Both the position numbers and the translations under genes were made by a program. A stretch of DNA of 64,000 nt from Mucilaginibacter rubeus (GTDB lineage: Bacteria; Bacteroidota; Bacteroidia; Sphingobacteriales; Sphingobacteriaceae). The notes under the pieces are model-generated. The model did no database searches, was not told the origin of the DNA, and worked only from the letters and a program-made list of their open reading frames with translations. Of the stretch, positions 8,877-18,414 are shown one piece after another; positions within the stretch are counted from its first letter, which is position 1, and each line of letters opens with the position of its first letter. The stretch spans positions 1 through 64,000 of the forward strand of contig NZ_BMKD01000013.1 in assembly GCF_014643835.1 (NCBI RefSeq), written 5' to 3'.

Positions 8877-9500
8877 ATGAATCCTAATTTTGCATCATCG
8901 GCAATCCGTATTTTTTCTGCTGCGATAAACGATTATCATAGCGAAACAAACCCTCAAAAAATAAACCTGAGTGACCGGTACAGGCACACAAACTTGGAAC
9001 AATTACTTTACGATAAATGTTGGACAGATTTGGTGCAATGGCATAAGGAAGACGATATCAGGCTCCCTGAAATAGAGCCCCAACATGCATTGGAATTAAA
9101 AAGGCAGATAGATCAGCTCAATCAAGTCAGAAATGACATAGTTGAGTGTATTGACGAGACCTTCGGAAAGCAATTTGACGGCATTGTGCCTGTAAATTTT
9201 GCTGAAATGAATACCGAAAGCCCTGCCTGGGCTGTTGACAGGCTTTGCATTCTTTGTATTAAAGCTTTTCATATGAACGAGCAATTGTTCAGAGAGGACG
9301 TTGATACTTTACATATTAACACCTGTAAGAATAAGCTGATCATTTTAAATGAACAAATTGCAGATTTGTCCAAAAGCGTGGATAAACTACTGGCCGATAT
9401 ACAAAAAGGGCTCAAGGTTATGAAGATCTACCGGCAAATGAAAATGTACAACAATCCGGATTTAAACCCTGTGCTATATGGGGCGCAAAAGCCCGCATAA
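8877..9500 (+). CDS. DUF4254 protein
   Basis: The 207-residue helical protein has the DUF4254 pattern: WTDLVQWHKEDDIR followed by LKRQIDQLNQVRNDIVECID. In Bacteroidota these proteins are usually encoded beside GT9 glycosyltransferases, as here. Their biochemical role is not established. No signal peptide is present, and coiled-coil propensity is high in the second half (residues 120-180). It follows the GT9-like gene by 40 nt in the same direction, and an accessory role to that enzyme is inferred. Confidence 0.8.
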   Translation: MNPNFASSAIRIFSAAINDYHSETNPQKINLSDRYRHTNLEQLLYDKCWTDLVQWHKEDDIRLPEIEPQHALELKRQIDQLNQVRNDIVECIDETFGKQFDGIVPVNFAEMNTESPAWAVDRLCILCIKAFHMNEQLFREDVDTLHINTCKNKLIILNEQIADLSKSVDKLLADIQKGLKVMKIYRQMKMYNNPDLNPVLYGAQKPA

Positions 9501-9594
9501 AATACTATTTAAAGTGCTATCGTAAATATTATTTGATATTTATTCAGACTCTGGTTATTTTGAGTGATATATAACCAAGAATAGATCTGATCTT

Positions 9595-12500
9595 ATGTTT
9601 ACGTTTCACCCGAAAGTTTTTTTACGTGCCCCTCTTTTAAGTTCCGAAAATTATAATGAAACGCGTTTAGTGGAATTACTGAAAATAAGTTTTTTTCAAA
9701 GCAGTATTTTTTTAGCGAATTATGAATTCTATGAACACCTGAAAAAAAAGGATTTTTCTTACGCCTTGCTTTCAGATAAGGAAAAAAAAACGATTTGGAG
9801 TTACTATAACAGGATGAGTTTTCGTTCAACACCCTTTGGCGCATTTGCTTCGTTCAGTATACTTAACTGGCAGGACCATGCTGATCAAATTACGCTCCAG
9901 GATAAAACGACTTCGAAATTACATCTTTTCGTCGATCACGAGCTAACGTTGAAACTAACGGAAAAACTGCGGCAGGGAACTGGTTATTTCGGAGCCTGGG
10001 CGGTTAACCCCACCGTTTACCGCCTCAATAAGGAATTAAGATATATCAGGACAATGCCTGCCGACGGCAATAGCAGGACCTCGTCTCATTTAAGTGCTGT
10101 TGAAAATAACAGGGTGATCAGCGCAATCATCAAATTGCTAAGATCAAAACGGCAATCATTCGATGAGTTGATCCTTTATTTGATAGATGAATTTAGTTTT
10201 AGCCGTCTGGACGCGGCGGCCTACATTCATATGCTCAGTGAATCTAAGCTAATTCTTTCAGCAATGGAAGGTAGCGTATTAGGGAAAGATTATTTTTTGC
10301 AGTTATTGGATTGTGTAAATGAGGGGAACCCCTCAACTATAAAGCAAAGCCGGGAAATACTGGCAGAAATGAGTAGTGTTTCATTCCCTGATCCCCTTAC
10401 TTTACAAAGTCTCACAGATGGTATTGAAAAAATATTTCCCGGCAAAGAAATGAAGATAGGAAAACGGTTCTTTTATTCGGTGCTGGAACGGACCGCAAGC
10501 GGAGGCCTGGACGTCCGCTATCAGCAACAGATCATGGATGTCCTTCCTCTGCTCCAGCGTTTGACTACCGGCAGCAAGCCACCTGCATTGAATACTTTTA
10601 TCGGGAAATTCAAAACCAAATTTGAAGGCCGGAAAATTCCGTTGCTCCAGGCTTTGGATCCGGACATTGGTATTGACTACGATGGACGGGCATTTTCCTT
10701 GAATGAAGATAGCCTTACGGAAAACATTTTTTTTAAACGTAAGGCAGTCGAAGAAGCTTTGATCAATTGGACACCTGTCCACAAGCTTTTGTCGGGCAAA
10801 TGTCTGAACCTTTATCCCGGCCAGGAGATTTTAATTGCCGACGAAGACCTGAGTATTGATGATCAGGGAAATAACCTGCCCTTGCCACCGTCAATCTCAG
10901 TAATGTTTTCGTTAACACCCTGCAATTTGATCCTTGAAGCGATAGGGGGAGTTTCAGCTACCGCTATTACCGGGCGGTTCACTATTTGCAATGCCGATCT
11001 GCTCGAAGTTAATAAACAAATAGCCCGGGCCGAACAGGATAACAACCCGGAAGTTGTTTTTGCCGAAGTCAATTGCATTGTTAACTCGCATATTGACAAT
11101 ATAAACAGGCGGGAGCCTGTATACATTTATGAAATACCCGTCAACACCGTTTCTAACCTTGAAACAGCAAATCAGCTGTTATTGTCGGATATGTATTTAT
11201 CCGTTATCAATGATGAGTTGATCCTGGAATCAAAAAAACTGAAAAAAAGGATCATTCCGAGGATAAGTTCGGCTTATAATTATCAAAGCAACCAGTTGGG
11301 GATCTGCCGGCTTTTGGGAGATCTGCAGTATCAAGGTTTACAAACTTCGCTCAAACTGGACTTTGAAAGGGTTTTACCGGATTTGAGTTATTATCCGAGG
11401 ATACGTTACAAGGATGTAATTATTAGTCTGGCCATGTGGAAGTTATCTGTAGAAGAAATTGTAAGCCTTACAGATAAAAATGATGATGATAATCTTGATG
11501 AACTTGCGCGGTTTCTGAAAACCAAGAAAATTCCGGAGAAGCTATCCATCAAACGTTCGGACCAGTTGTTGACATTTGATTTAGGCCATAGGGATGAATC
11601 TTTATTTTTTTTAAGATCCATAAAGGGAAACTTTCCGGTGATCATCCAGGAGTATTTGTCTGCGATGCCAGTTGTGATAAACCCAGATAAAAAGGCCCTT
11701 GCCCATCAGTTTGTAGCAGCTTTGATCAATAGTAATTCCGTTTACAAGAAGCAGGATCTGACACCGTTCCCCAAAAGCATCCCTGAAAGAGATTTTGTAC
11801 TGGGTAGTCAGTGGCTTTTTTTAAAAATATACTGCCAGCCCTCTACAAGTAACCTCTTGCTTACTAAATATCTGTTGCCATTTTTAAAAGATATAATAAA
11901 TAAAGAAGCAGAAACCTGGTTCTTCATCCGCTATACTGATCCTGATTTTCATATTCGCCTGCGTTTATTGGTAAAAGACAAAAAATTTATTTCCGATCTG
12001 CTGGTCAGGCTCAGGTCCCGGCTATCGGAGAGTTTAAATTTTAATGTAGTAAGGGATTACAAGGCCGATATGTACAAAAGGGAAATAGAACGATATGGTG
12101 CAGATACTATACAGGTGGCCGAGCGTATTTTTCACGCAAGCTCATTATTTATATTGCACTATATCAGGAAGACCCAATTGCCTGGTTTCAGGTACCCATA
12201 TTATAATTTAGGGCTGATTTCCACACTGCAGATCATCCGGCAGTTTTTCCCTGACATTCAAACGCAGTATGTTTTCGCATGCACTGTTATCAATAATTTT
12301 TACACGGAATATGATGATCCTAAGCTATTGAAATATGAAATGGATTTGAAGTTCAGGGAAATCAAAGGGGAAGTATATGATTTATTACGAAAAGAAACTT
12401 TTTTGGGGGAGCTAAAGCTTATCAGGTTTAAAAATCTGATGGACAGTGAGATCAATGAATATTTGTCTTCAGGCGAAAAAACAGAAGCAAGAAAGAGCAA

Positions 12501-12642
12501 GTTTGCTGCCGATATTATCCATATGCACCTCAACCGGCTCTTTGTTTCCAGTCAGCGTGAACAGGAATTCATGGTTTATTTCGTGATCATGAAATACCTG
12601 GTCACAGAAATTAATATCCGGAAAGCACCTCTTGATAATTGA
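9595..12642 (+). CDS. lantibiotic dehydratase (LanB type, full length)
   Basis: At 1015 residues this is the length of a complete class I dehydratase. The N-terminal glutamylation domain begins FHPKVFLRAPLLS and carries YNRMSFRSTPFGAF near residues 71-84, a hallmark with arginines used in glutamyl-tRNA-dependent Ser/Thr activation. The C-terminal elimination (SpaB_C, thiopeptide-type) domain contains FIRYTDPDFHIRLR near residues 776-792. Both halves are present, so it should make dehydroamino acids rather than only add amino acids. No LanC cyclase is seen nearby. A 94-nt AT-rich gap separates it from the DUF4254 gene. The substrate peptide is not visible in this window. Confidence 0.92.
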   Translation: MFTFHPKVFLRAPLLSSENYNETRLVELLKISFFQSSIFLANYEFYEHLKKKDFSYALLSDKEKKTIWSYYNRMSFRSTPFGAFASFSILNWQDHADQITLQDKTTSKLHLFVDHELTLKLTEKLRQGTGYFGAWAVNPTVYRLNKELRYIRTMPADGNSRTSSHLSAVENNRVISAIIKLLRSKRQSFDELILYLIDEFSFSRLDAAAYIHMLSESKLILSAMEGSVLGKDYFLQLLDCVNEGNPSTIKQSREILAEMSSVSFPDPLTLQSLTDGIEKIFPGKEMKIGKRFFYSVLERTASGGLDVRYQQQIMDVLPLLQRLTTGSKPPALNTFIGKFKTKFEGRKIPLLQALDPDIGIDYDGRAFSLNEDSLTENIFFKRKAVEEALINWTPVHKLLSGKCLNLYPGQEILIADEDLSIDDQGNNLPLPPSISVMFSLTPCNLILEAIGGVSATAITGRFTICNADLLEVNKQIARAEQDNNPEVVFAEVNCIVNSHIDNINRREPVYIYEIPVNTVSNLETANQLLLSDMYLSVINDELILESKKLKKRIIPRISSAYNYQSNQLGICRLLGDLQYQGLQTSLKLDFERVLPDLSYYPRIRYKDVIISLAMWKLSVEEIVSLTDKNDDDNLDELARFLKTKKIPEKLSIKRSDQLLTFDLGHRDESLFFLRSIKGNFPVIIQEYLSAMPVVINPDKKALAHQFVAALINSNSVYKKQDLTPFPKSIPERDFVLGSQWLFLKIYCQPSTSNLLLTKYLLPFLKDIINKEAETWFFIRYTDPDFHIRLRLLVKDKKFISDLLVRLRSRLSESLNFNVVRDYKADMYKREIERYGADTIQVAERIFHASSLFILHYIRKTQLPGFRYPYYNLGLISTLQIIRQFFPDIQTQYVFACTVINNFYTEYDDPKLLKYEMDLKFREIKGEVYDLLRKETFLGELKLIRFKNLMDSEINEYLSSGEKTEARKSKFAADIIHMHLNRLFVSSQREQEFMVYFVIMKYLVTEINIRKAPLDN

Positions 12643-12700
12643 TTCAGGCGCAAACTTGAATTTACAGTAAAATACAAACGTGTTTTATTTCGATCAAAAA

Positions 12701-13582
12701 ATGAAAACCAAGATCCTTTTGTACAACAACTTTTGGGAAATGGAATGGAACCTTCCTTCCATTTTAGTTCGTGATGGATTCGAGTTAATTAATCAAAGAG
12801 CTCATTTTAATGAGGCCGATGTAGTTGTTTTTCATATGCCCAATATGGATAAAGCTGAACTGGAGGCGCTAAAATCCCAAAAAAGAGAAACCCAATTATG
12901 GGTGTTCTTTTCTATGGAATGCAACTTACACTATGAATGGCACTCGGAGAAAGCAATAAGGGATCTTTTCGAGATCACAATGACATATAGTAATAAATCA
13001 GACATCCCTGTACCTTATTTGTACCCGGGATATGCGAAGCAGGTTTTGAACGCACCTGTTTCAAAACATCATAATGTTAACGCATTTATATCAAGTGGAT
13101 TTGATAAAAGCGATAGGTTGAGGATACTCAGCGAGCTGATGGGTTTCATCGAAATCGATTCATATGGCAAGCAGTTAAATAATAAGTCCCTTGAGGGAGA
13201 CCAGGGCCCGTCAACGAAAGCGCAAATAATATCCCAATATAAGTTTACGATCGCATTTGAAAATGCAATTGCCGAAGACTATGTTACCGAAAAATTTTTT
13301 GAACCACTAATTGCCGGGTCTGTCCCGGTATATCTCGGGGCGCCCAATATCGATGATTTCGCTCCTGGCGATCATTGTTATGTAAATGTCAGTTCCTTTT
13401 CATCTGTAAAGGAACTCGCGCTGCATCTTGTAAACTGCTGTAATGATGATACCCAGTATCAGCAATATTTAAACTGGAAGAATAAGCCACTGAAACAAAG
13501 TTTTATGCAGCGCCTCGAACTTGTAAAAAACAGGTTGTTCTTACGTCTCTGTGATTATCTGAATGAACGGTTAAAAGAATAA
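12701..13582 (+). CDS. GT10 alpha-1,3-fucosyltransferase-like protein
   Basis: This protein of about 293 residues has the GT10 signature. KFTIAFEN is followed by EDYVTEKFFEPLIAGSVPVYLG, which contains the donor-binding E-x-x-x-T-E-K-F pattern. These enzymes transfer fucose or a related sugar from GDP-sugar. I place the start at ATG 12701 (MKTKILLYNN); a GTG at 12680 in the same frame would add seven residues. It follows the LanB gene by about 60 nt, so it may glycosylate the modified peptide or a surface glycan. The acceptor cannot be predicted. Confidence 0.85.
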   Translation: MKTKILLYNNFWEMEWNLPSILVRDGFELINQRAHFNEADVVVFHMPNMDKAELEALKSQKRETQLWVFFSMECNLHYEWHSEKAIRDLFEITMTYSNKSDIPVPYLYPGYAKQVLNAPVSKHHNVNAFISSGFDKSDRLRILSELMGFIEIDSYGKQLNNKSLEGDQGPSTKAQIISQYKFTIAFENAIAEDYVTEKFFEPLIAGSVPVYLGAPNIDDFAPGDHCYVNVSSFSSVKELALHLVNCCNDDTQYQQYLNWKNKPLKQSFMQRLELVKNRLFLRLCDYLNERLKE

Positions 13583-13902
13583 CGTCCCCTGATCATATTA
13601 CCGCATATATTTTGTCCTTTTTTCGGTAATGCCAAAGAAATGTTGAAGATCTGCCTTATCGTTTTTCCTGCATGCCCCATCCTGTTGTTGGTAACGCCAG
13701 AAACGCTGTTGGTGTAAAGTCTTTTATAACCAATATACTAATTATTAATCTTGGAAATAAACGATGACTTGCGCAGCGGGCGTGTTTTTACTGCATGAGC
13801 AAAAGTCCTGATGTAATGTGGCGCACCCCATTGCCGAATCGCACTGAAGCGGTTGTAGACAAGCTCCTCATCGCATTTGTGATAATCGAACAAACCGCAC
13901 AT

Positions 13903-14487
13903 ATGGCCTATATAAAAGCAATCACTGACGAAGATCTGATCACTCTCCTTAAAAAGGACAGTAAAGAGGCATTTACAGAAATTTACAGGCGCTATGGTGA
14001 TAGTTTAACCGGTTTTGCGATGTCGAAACTCCATGATATGGATGAAGCCAGGGATCTTTTACACGATTTTTTTATCAAGTTTTGGGAAAATCGGCGATCG
14101 CTTGATGTACACGATAATTTAAAGTCTTATTTATTTCGCGCTGTACGTTACAAAATAGTAGATATTATCAGGCGGAATATTTCAAAAAGGTCCTATGAAT
14201 CATTGTTGCAGTCATTGGCGGATATGTATGAACCCTCTGTTGAATCGCAGATAGAGGCCGAAGAATTGTCGCTGGCGCTCGTTAAGCTGGTCGACAATTT
14301 ATCCCCCAGAGTTGGCTTGATTTATAAGCTGAGCAGACACCAGAACCATACGATCAGCGAAATTGCGACGATGTTGAATTTAAGCCAGCAAACTGTGAAA
14401 AATCAATTAGGCAGCGCACTAAAATACCTCCGTCAATCAATCAAATATATCAGCCTGATATTGTTGTTACCCTATTTTCTCCTCTAG
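13903..14487 (+). CDS. ECF-type RNA polymerase sigma factor
   Basis: Region 2 is seen in RYGDSLTGFAMSKLHDMDEARDLLHDFFIKFW and following residues, and region 4 in the helix-turn-helix TISEIATMLNLSQQTVKNQL. I prefer the ATG at 13903 (MAYIKAITDEDLI), which gives a typical length of 194 residues. An in-frame ATG at 13795 would add 36 atypical residues. The protein ends in a hydrophobic tail (ISLILLLPYFLL). It is followed by a FecR anti-sigma factor and a TonB-dependent receptor, the standard cell-surface-signalling trio of Bacteroidota. Confidence 0.9.
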   Translation: MAYIKAITDEDLITLLKKDSKEAFTEIYRRYGDSLTGFAMSKLHDMDEARDLLHDFFIKFWENRRSLDVHDNLKSYLFRAVRYKIVDIIRRNISKRSYESLLQSLADMYEPSVESQIEAEELSLALVKLVDNLSPRVGLIYKLSRHQNHTISEIATMLNLSQQTVKNQLGSALKYLRQSIKYISLILLLPYFLL

Positions 14488-14568
14488 CTAGAATAATTCT
14501 GCAAAAAAAACAAAAATTGTTATAGTACTATCACACGTTTCATCCGACTACTGTGAAAATGCATCAGT

Positions 14569-15549
14569 ATGAGCCGGAACGATATCGCCGAATTATTAAC
14601 ACGCTACCTAGAAGGGCAAACTACGCCGACTGAAAACGAAATGTTGGAGTATTGGCTGGAGCATTATAACCTCAATAATTATTGGAAGCGTCTGGATGAA
14701 GCTTCCCGGAAAGAATGGTTGAACTCTTTATTCAGGGATGTTGAAAGCCATATTTTAGCCCCCGAAAGAAACATTAAAAGACCGGGCGCCAGCCCTGTTG
14801 TAAGATGGGCGGCTATTGCAGCCGTGTTTCTTGCTTTTCTCGTTTTAACCGCTAAAATGGTTTCGATAAAAAACGGACCGGTAGAACAAACATCAGAAGG
14901 GCTTAAAATCCCCCTGACAGGAAATCACAAAGTCGTTCTCCATGACGGAAGCAAAGTTTGGGCTAATTCAGGTGCAACTTTGCGGTACCTCGAAAACTTC
15001 AACGTGAAAACCCGGGAGGTTTTTTTAACAGGAGAAGCATACTTTGATGTTCAGCATCAACCATCAAAACCATTTTTGGTACACACCGGTAAGGTTGACG
15101 TTACTGTTTTGGGAACTGCATTCAATATAAAATCAGGCGGTGGTTCAAATAAAGTAATAGTAACAGTTGCCAGGGGAAGGGTCAAGGTGAGCGAAGGGAA
15201 CAAACTCATCGGTTTTCTGAACACTAACGAGCAAGTCATTTTTAACACGGCCAATCATCAATACAGCCAATCCGCTATTAATGCTGCGGAAGTCATAAAG
15301 TGGCTGGAAAACGATCTGAATTTTAACGATGTAACATTTGGCCAGGCGGCAATAAAGCTACAGGAAAGGTTCAGGGTCATCATTCGCTTTCAAAATGACA
15401 AAATAAAAAGTTCCGTTTTTTCGGGTACTGCCCTACGGGGAAATGATTTAGAAGATATCCTTAAAGTTTTGTGTGCTTTCAACCATGCTTGTTACAAAAA
15501 AGAAGCAGATGGAAGCATCCTGATCTTTGAAAACAATATTAAAAATTAA
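14569..15549 (+). CDS. FecR-family anti-sigma factor
   Basis: The 326-residue protein has a short cytoplasmic N-terminal region, one membrane helix at about residues 79-96, a periplasmic FecR domain (VVLHDGSKVWANSGATLRY, then GEAYFDV) and a C-terminal DUF4974 domain. It should hold the preceding ECF sigma factor and receive a signal from the STN domain of the following receptor. The gaps of 81 nt to the sigma gene and 108 nt to the receptor fit a single transcription unit. Confidence 0.92.
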   Translation: MSRNDIAELLTRYLEGQTTPTENEMLEYWLEHYNLNNYWKRLDEASRKEWLNSLFRDVESHILAPERNIKRPGASPVVRWAAIAAVFLAFLVLTAKMVSIKNGPVEQTSEGLKIPLTGNHKVVLHDGSKVWANSGATLRYLENFNVKTREVFLTGEAYFDVQHQPSKPFLVHTGKVDVTVLGTAFNIKSGGGSNKVIVTVARGRVKVSEGNKLIGFLNTNEQVIFNTANHQYSQSAINAAEVIKWLENDLNFNDVTFGQAAIKLQERFRVIIRFQNDKIKSSVFSGTALRGNDLEDILKVLCAFNHACYKKEADGSILIFENNIKN

Positions 15550-15657
15550 AAATATTAAATAAGTGCAGGGGTAATAATATTTATTACTCAATTTAGAAAC
15601 AGATTTTTGATCAATCCTCCAAACGTTATGCTATCTATCCTATATAAAAAACAATTA

Positions 15658-18414
15658 ATGCGAAAACAACAACAAAATAGTGTGGCACCCGGAAGTGAAT
15701 CTTCAGGAGATTTCGCGAAATGGCTATTGATGGCCTTTACTGTTATTGTAATGCTGGTTTTTGCAGATGTACAGCCCCTCCACGCGATGTCTGCAAGGGA
15801 AGATAATATTTCTGATACGAAGGTTACCATAGCGCTCAATCACGAGAGTATGGAAGGTGCTTTCAAGAAAATTGAAAGTCAGACCCCGTTTAGATTTTTT
15901 TACAGGAAGTCGTACGTTGATCAATTTACCAACCTTAATATGGTCCAAGTTACAACGACTGTAGAGAAACTATTAAATGTGTTGCTTGAAAATACCGCAT
16001 TGTCTTTCCGTTTGATGGATAAGAATATTTTATTGGAGCCAAAGGATATGCAGGCTTCATATGAAATTTCCGGGCGCCTGGTGGATGTCAAGAATAATCC
16101 GGTTGAGTTCGCGACCATCAGTATAAGAAAACGCGACGACACCAAAATAATTCAATCAGCGGTTTCGGCGGCTGACGGAAGCTTCAGGCTTTCGGTTGAA
16201 AATAAGGGCGAGTATATTGCCGATATTAAATCAATGGGACTTGACAGTGTATCGATAGCTGTCATTGTCGGTGATAAAACGGCTATCCAGCTCCCGGAAA
16301 TAACGCTTACTGCCGCTACCAAGGTTTTACAGGAAGTTAGCGTTGTCGCTAAAAAACCAATTATTGAATTGAGAAGCGACCGTTTGGTCTTCAATGTAGG
16401 TAATAGTATCAATGGGGTCGGAGAAGATGCGCTGCAAGTCCTCAAGCGGGCTCCGGGCGTTGCAGTATCTAACAACGATATCGTATCCTTAAAAGGAAAT
16501 TCAGGTGTGCAGATCATGATCAACGGCCGGCCGACGTACCTGGGAGGAGGGGACCTGGCCAGTGTCTTGAAAAATATCCCCGCAGCTAATATCGATCAAA
16601 TTGAAATCATAAGTAATCCTTCCGCTAAGTTTGACGCCGCCGGAACTGCCGGGATCATTAATATCAAATTGAAAAAGAACAAGAACTTTGGCTTTAATGG
16701 CTCTTTAAACCTGAACGGGACCCAAGGCTACACCTCTAAATTTAATGGAGGGATAGACGGGAATTACCGATCTGAGAAGTTCAATGTTTATGGAAGTTAT
16801 GGCTATGACGACGGCGTATATAAAACCAAGACCTCTATCCTTAGAAGCCAGGAAGTAAACGGCACCCAGGCAACATTTAATCAGCGCTCTGATGAATTCG
16901 ACGGAAACAAAAACCATTCTTATAAAGCAGGAGTGGATTATTTTATCGATAACAAAAATACGTTAGGTTTCCTTTTTAATGGTTCCAATGGCCGTAATAA
17001 TGATAATATTTCTGGCAACACGATTATTTCTGACGGTCCGGGAAACATTGATTCCATATTAACCGCTAAAAACAACAGGCTGATCAAAAGGAATAACTAC
17101 AACTATAACCTCAATTATCAATACACCGATACAAGCGGTAGAACCTTGACCAGCAACTTTAACTATATTTTGCTTGATAGAAAAGAACTCAGTTCCCAGC
17201 CTAACCAATACACGGATGCTGCCGGTAATCCCCTGTCCGACCCTTTGATATATTTCATCAACGCGCCAACTAAAATCAATGTCTATGCCGCCAATATAGA
17301 TTATGAGCAAAAACTGTTTAAAGGGACATTCGGAACAGGCGCAAAGTTTAGCGCCGTTGACTCTAAAAATGATTTCAACAGCTATAACGTAATTAACGGG
17401 GAAAATGTGATCAATCCGGAACTCACCAACTTCTTCGATTATAATGAAAAGGTTAGTGCCGCTTATCTCAATTACAATATAACTTTAAAGAAATGGACCT
17501 ATCAGGCAGGGCTGAGAGGGGAGCAGACATCGTCAGACGGAAGGCTTACTACATTGACCAGCAATGGTAATGAGGTGGTCAAGCGCAGCTATTTTAACCT
17601 GTTTCCGACGGCATCCATTGCTTTCAAACAAAATGATCACCATAGCTTTAGTCTGAGCTACAGCAGGAGGATCCAGCGTCCCAATTACCAAAACCTCAAC
17701 CCTTTTCAAATCCGTATGGATGAGTTGACTTTTTTTCAGGGAAACCCCTTCCTGAAACCTGAGTATTCAAACAGCTTTCAATTGGCTTACGCCTGGCAAC
17801 AGTATCTGATTGCTTCGGTTGGCTATATGAAAACGACAAACGTAGTTTCTCCGCTGACAGATAGTACGAGCAATAACAGAATCATTTCCAGCTATCAGAA
17901 CATCGGGGACAACCAAAGTGTGACGTTCAGCCTATCTTCTTCTCTTGATATTAACAGGTGGTGGAGCTTATTTGTCAACACCAATCTATATTATCAGAAT
18001 TATAAAGGAAGTTTGCCAAACGGAACGGTGAACAACAGTGTAACCACGTTTAGCGCAAACGGTTCATCTACTTTTAAAATCACACCTTCGTTTTCTACAG
18101 AGCTGTCATTTTTCTACCGTACCCCGGAGGTTTATGGCGTACTCAAAAACTCCAGCGTTGGGGAAATAGATCTCGGCGCGAAGAAATCCCTGTTCAATGA
18201 CAGGGCAAGTCTCCGGCTTTCATTCAGCGATCTGTTTCATATGCTCAAATTAACGAGCCGGAGTTATTATTCGGGCTTAAGTCTGGTATCCACACAACAG
18301 CCCGAATCCCAGGTATTTAAGATCGGGTTCTCCTATAAATTCGGCCGGTCGCAGATAAAAGCCGCAAGGAACAGGTCGAAAGGTGCAGAAGATGAAAGCG
18401 GCAGGTTACACTAA
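15658..18414 (+). CDS. TonB-dependent outer-membrane receptor with STN signalling domain
   Basis: A signal sequence lies in WLLMAFTVIVMLVFADV. It is followed by an STN/secretin-like domain (VTIALNHESMEGAFKKIE), a carboxypeptidase-like beta-sandwich (ISGRLVDVKNNPVEFATI), a plug (VQIMINGRPTYLGG) and a C-terminal beta-barrel. The STN domain makes it a signal transducer to the FecR/ECF pair upstream. I choose ATG 15658 (MRKQQQNS) because an A-rich leader precedes it; ATG 15628 and TTG 15607 are in frame. No SusD partner follows, so it is not a standard polysaccharide system. It may recognise the cluster product, a siderophore-like compound or a competitor's peptide. Confidence 0.9.
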   Translation: MRKQQQNSVAPGSESSGDFAKWLLMAFTVIVMLVFADVQPLHAMSAREDNISDTKVTIALNHESMEGAFKKIESQTPFRFFYRKSYVDQFTNLNMVQVTTTVEKLLNVLLENTALSFRLMDKNILLEPKDMQASYEISGRLVDVKNNPVEFATISIRKRDDTKIIQSAVSAADGSFRLSVENKGEYIADIKSMGLDSVSIAVIVGDKTAIQLPEITLTAATKVLQEVSVVAKKPIIELRSDRLVFNVGNSINGVGEDALQVLKRAPGVAVSNNDIVSLKGNSGVQIMINGRPTYLGGGDLASVLKNIPAANIDQIEIISNPSAKFDAAGTAGIINIKLKKNKNFGFNGSLNLNGTQGYTSKFNGGIDGNYRSEKFNVYGSYGYDDGVYKTKTSILRSQEVNGTQATFNQRSDEFDGNKNHSYKAGVDYFIDNKNTLGFLFNGSNGRNNDNISGNTIISDGPGNIDSILTAKNNRLIKRNNYNYNLNYQYTDTSGRTLTSNFNYILLDRKELSSQPNQYTDAAGNPLSDPLIYFINAPTKINVYAANIDYEQKLFKGTFGTGAKFSAVDSKNDFNSYNVINGENVINPELTNFFDYNEKVSAAYLNYNITLKKWTYQAGLRGEQTSSDGRLTTLTSNGNEVVKRSYFNLFPTASIAFKQNDHHSFSLSYSRRIQRPNYQNLNPFQIRMDELTFFQGNPFLKPEYSNSFQLAYAWQQYLIASVGYMKTTNVVSPLTDSTSNNRIISSYQNIGDNQSVTFSLSSSLDINRWWSLFVNTNLYYQNYKGSLPNGTVNNSVTTFSANGSSTFKITPSFSTELSFFYRTPEVYGVLKNSSVGEIDLGAKKSLFNDRASLRLSFSDLFHMLKLTSRSYYSGLSLVSTQQPESQVFKIGFSYKFGRSQIKAARNRSKGAEDESGRLH

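Noticed and set aside
13640-13717. 25-codon frame after the GT10 gene as a precursor peptide
   Set aside because: The sequence is hydrophobic with two Cys, few Ser/Thr, and no leader motif. Likely chance.
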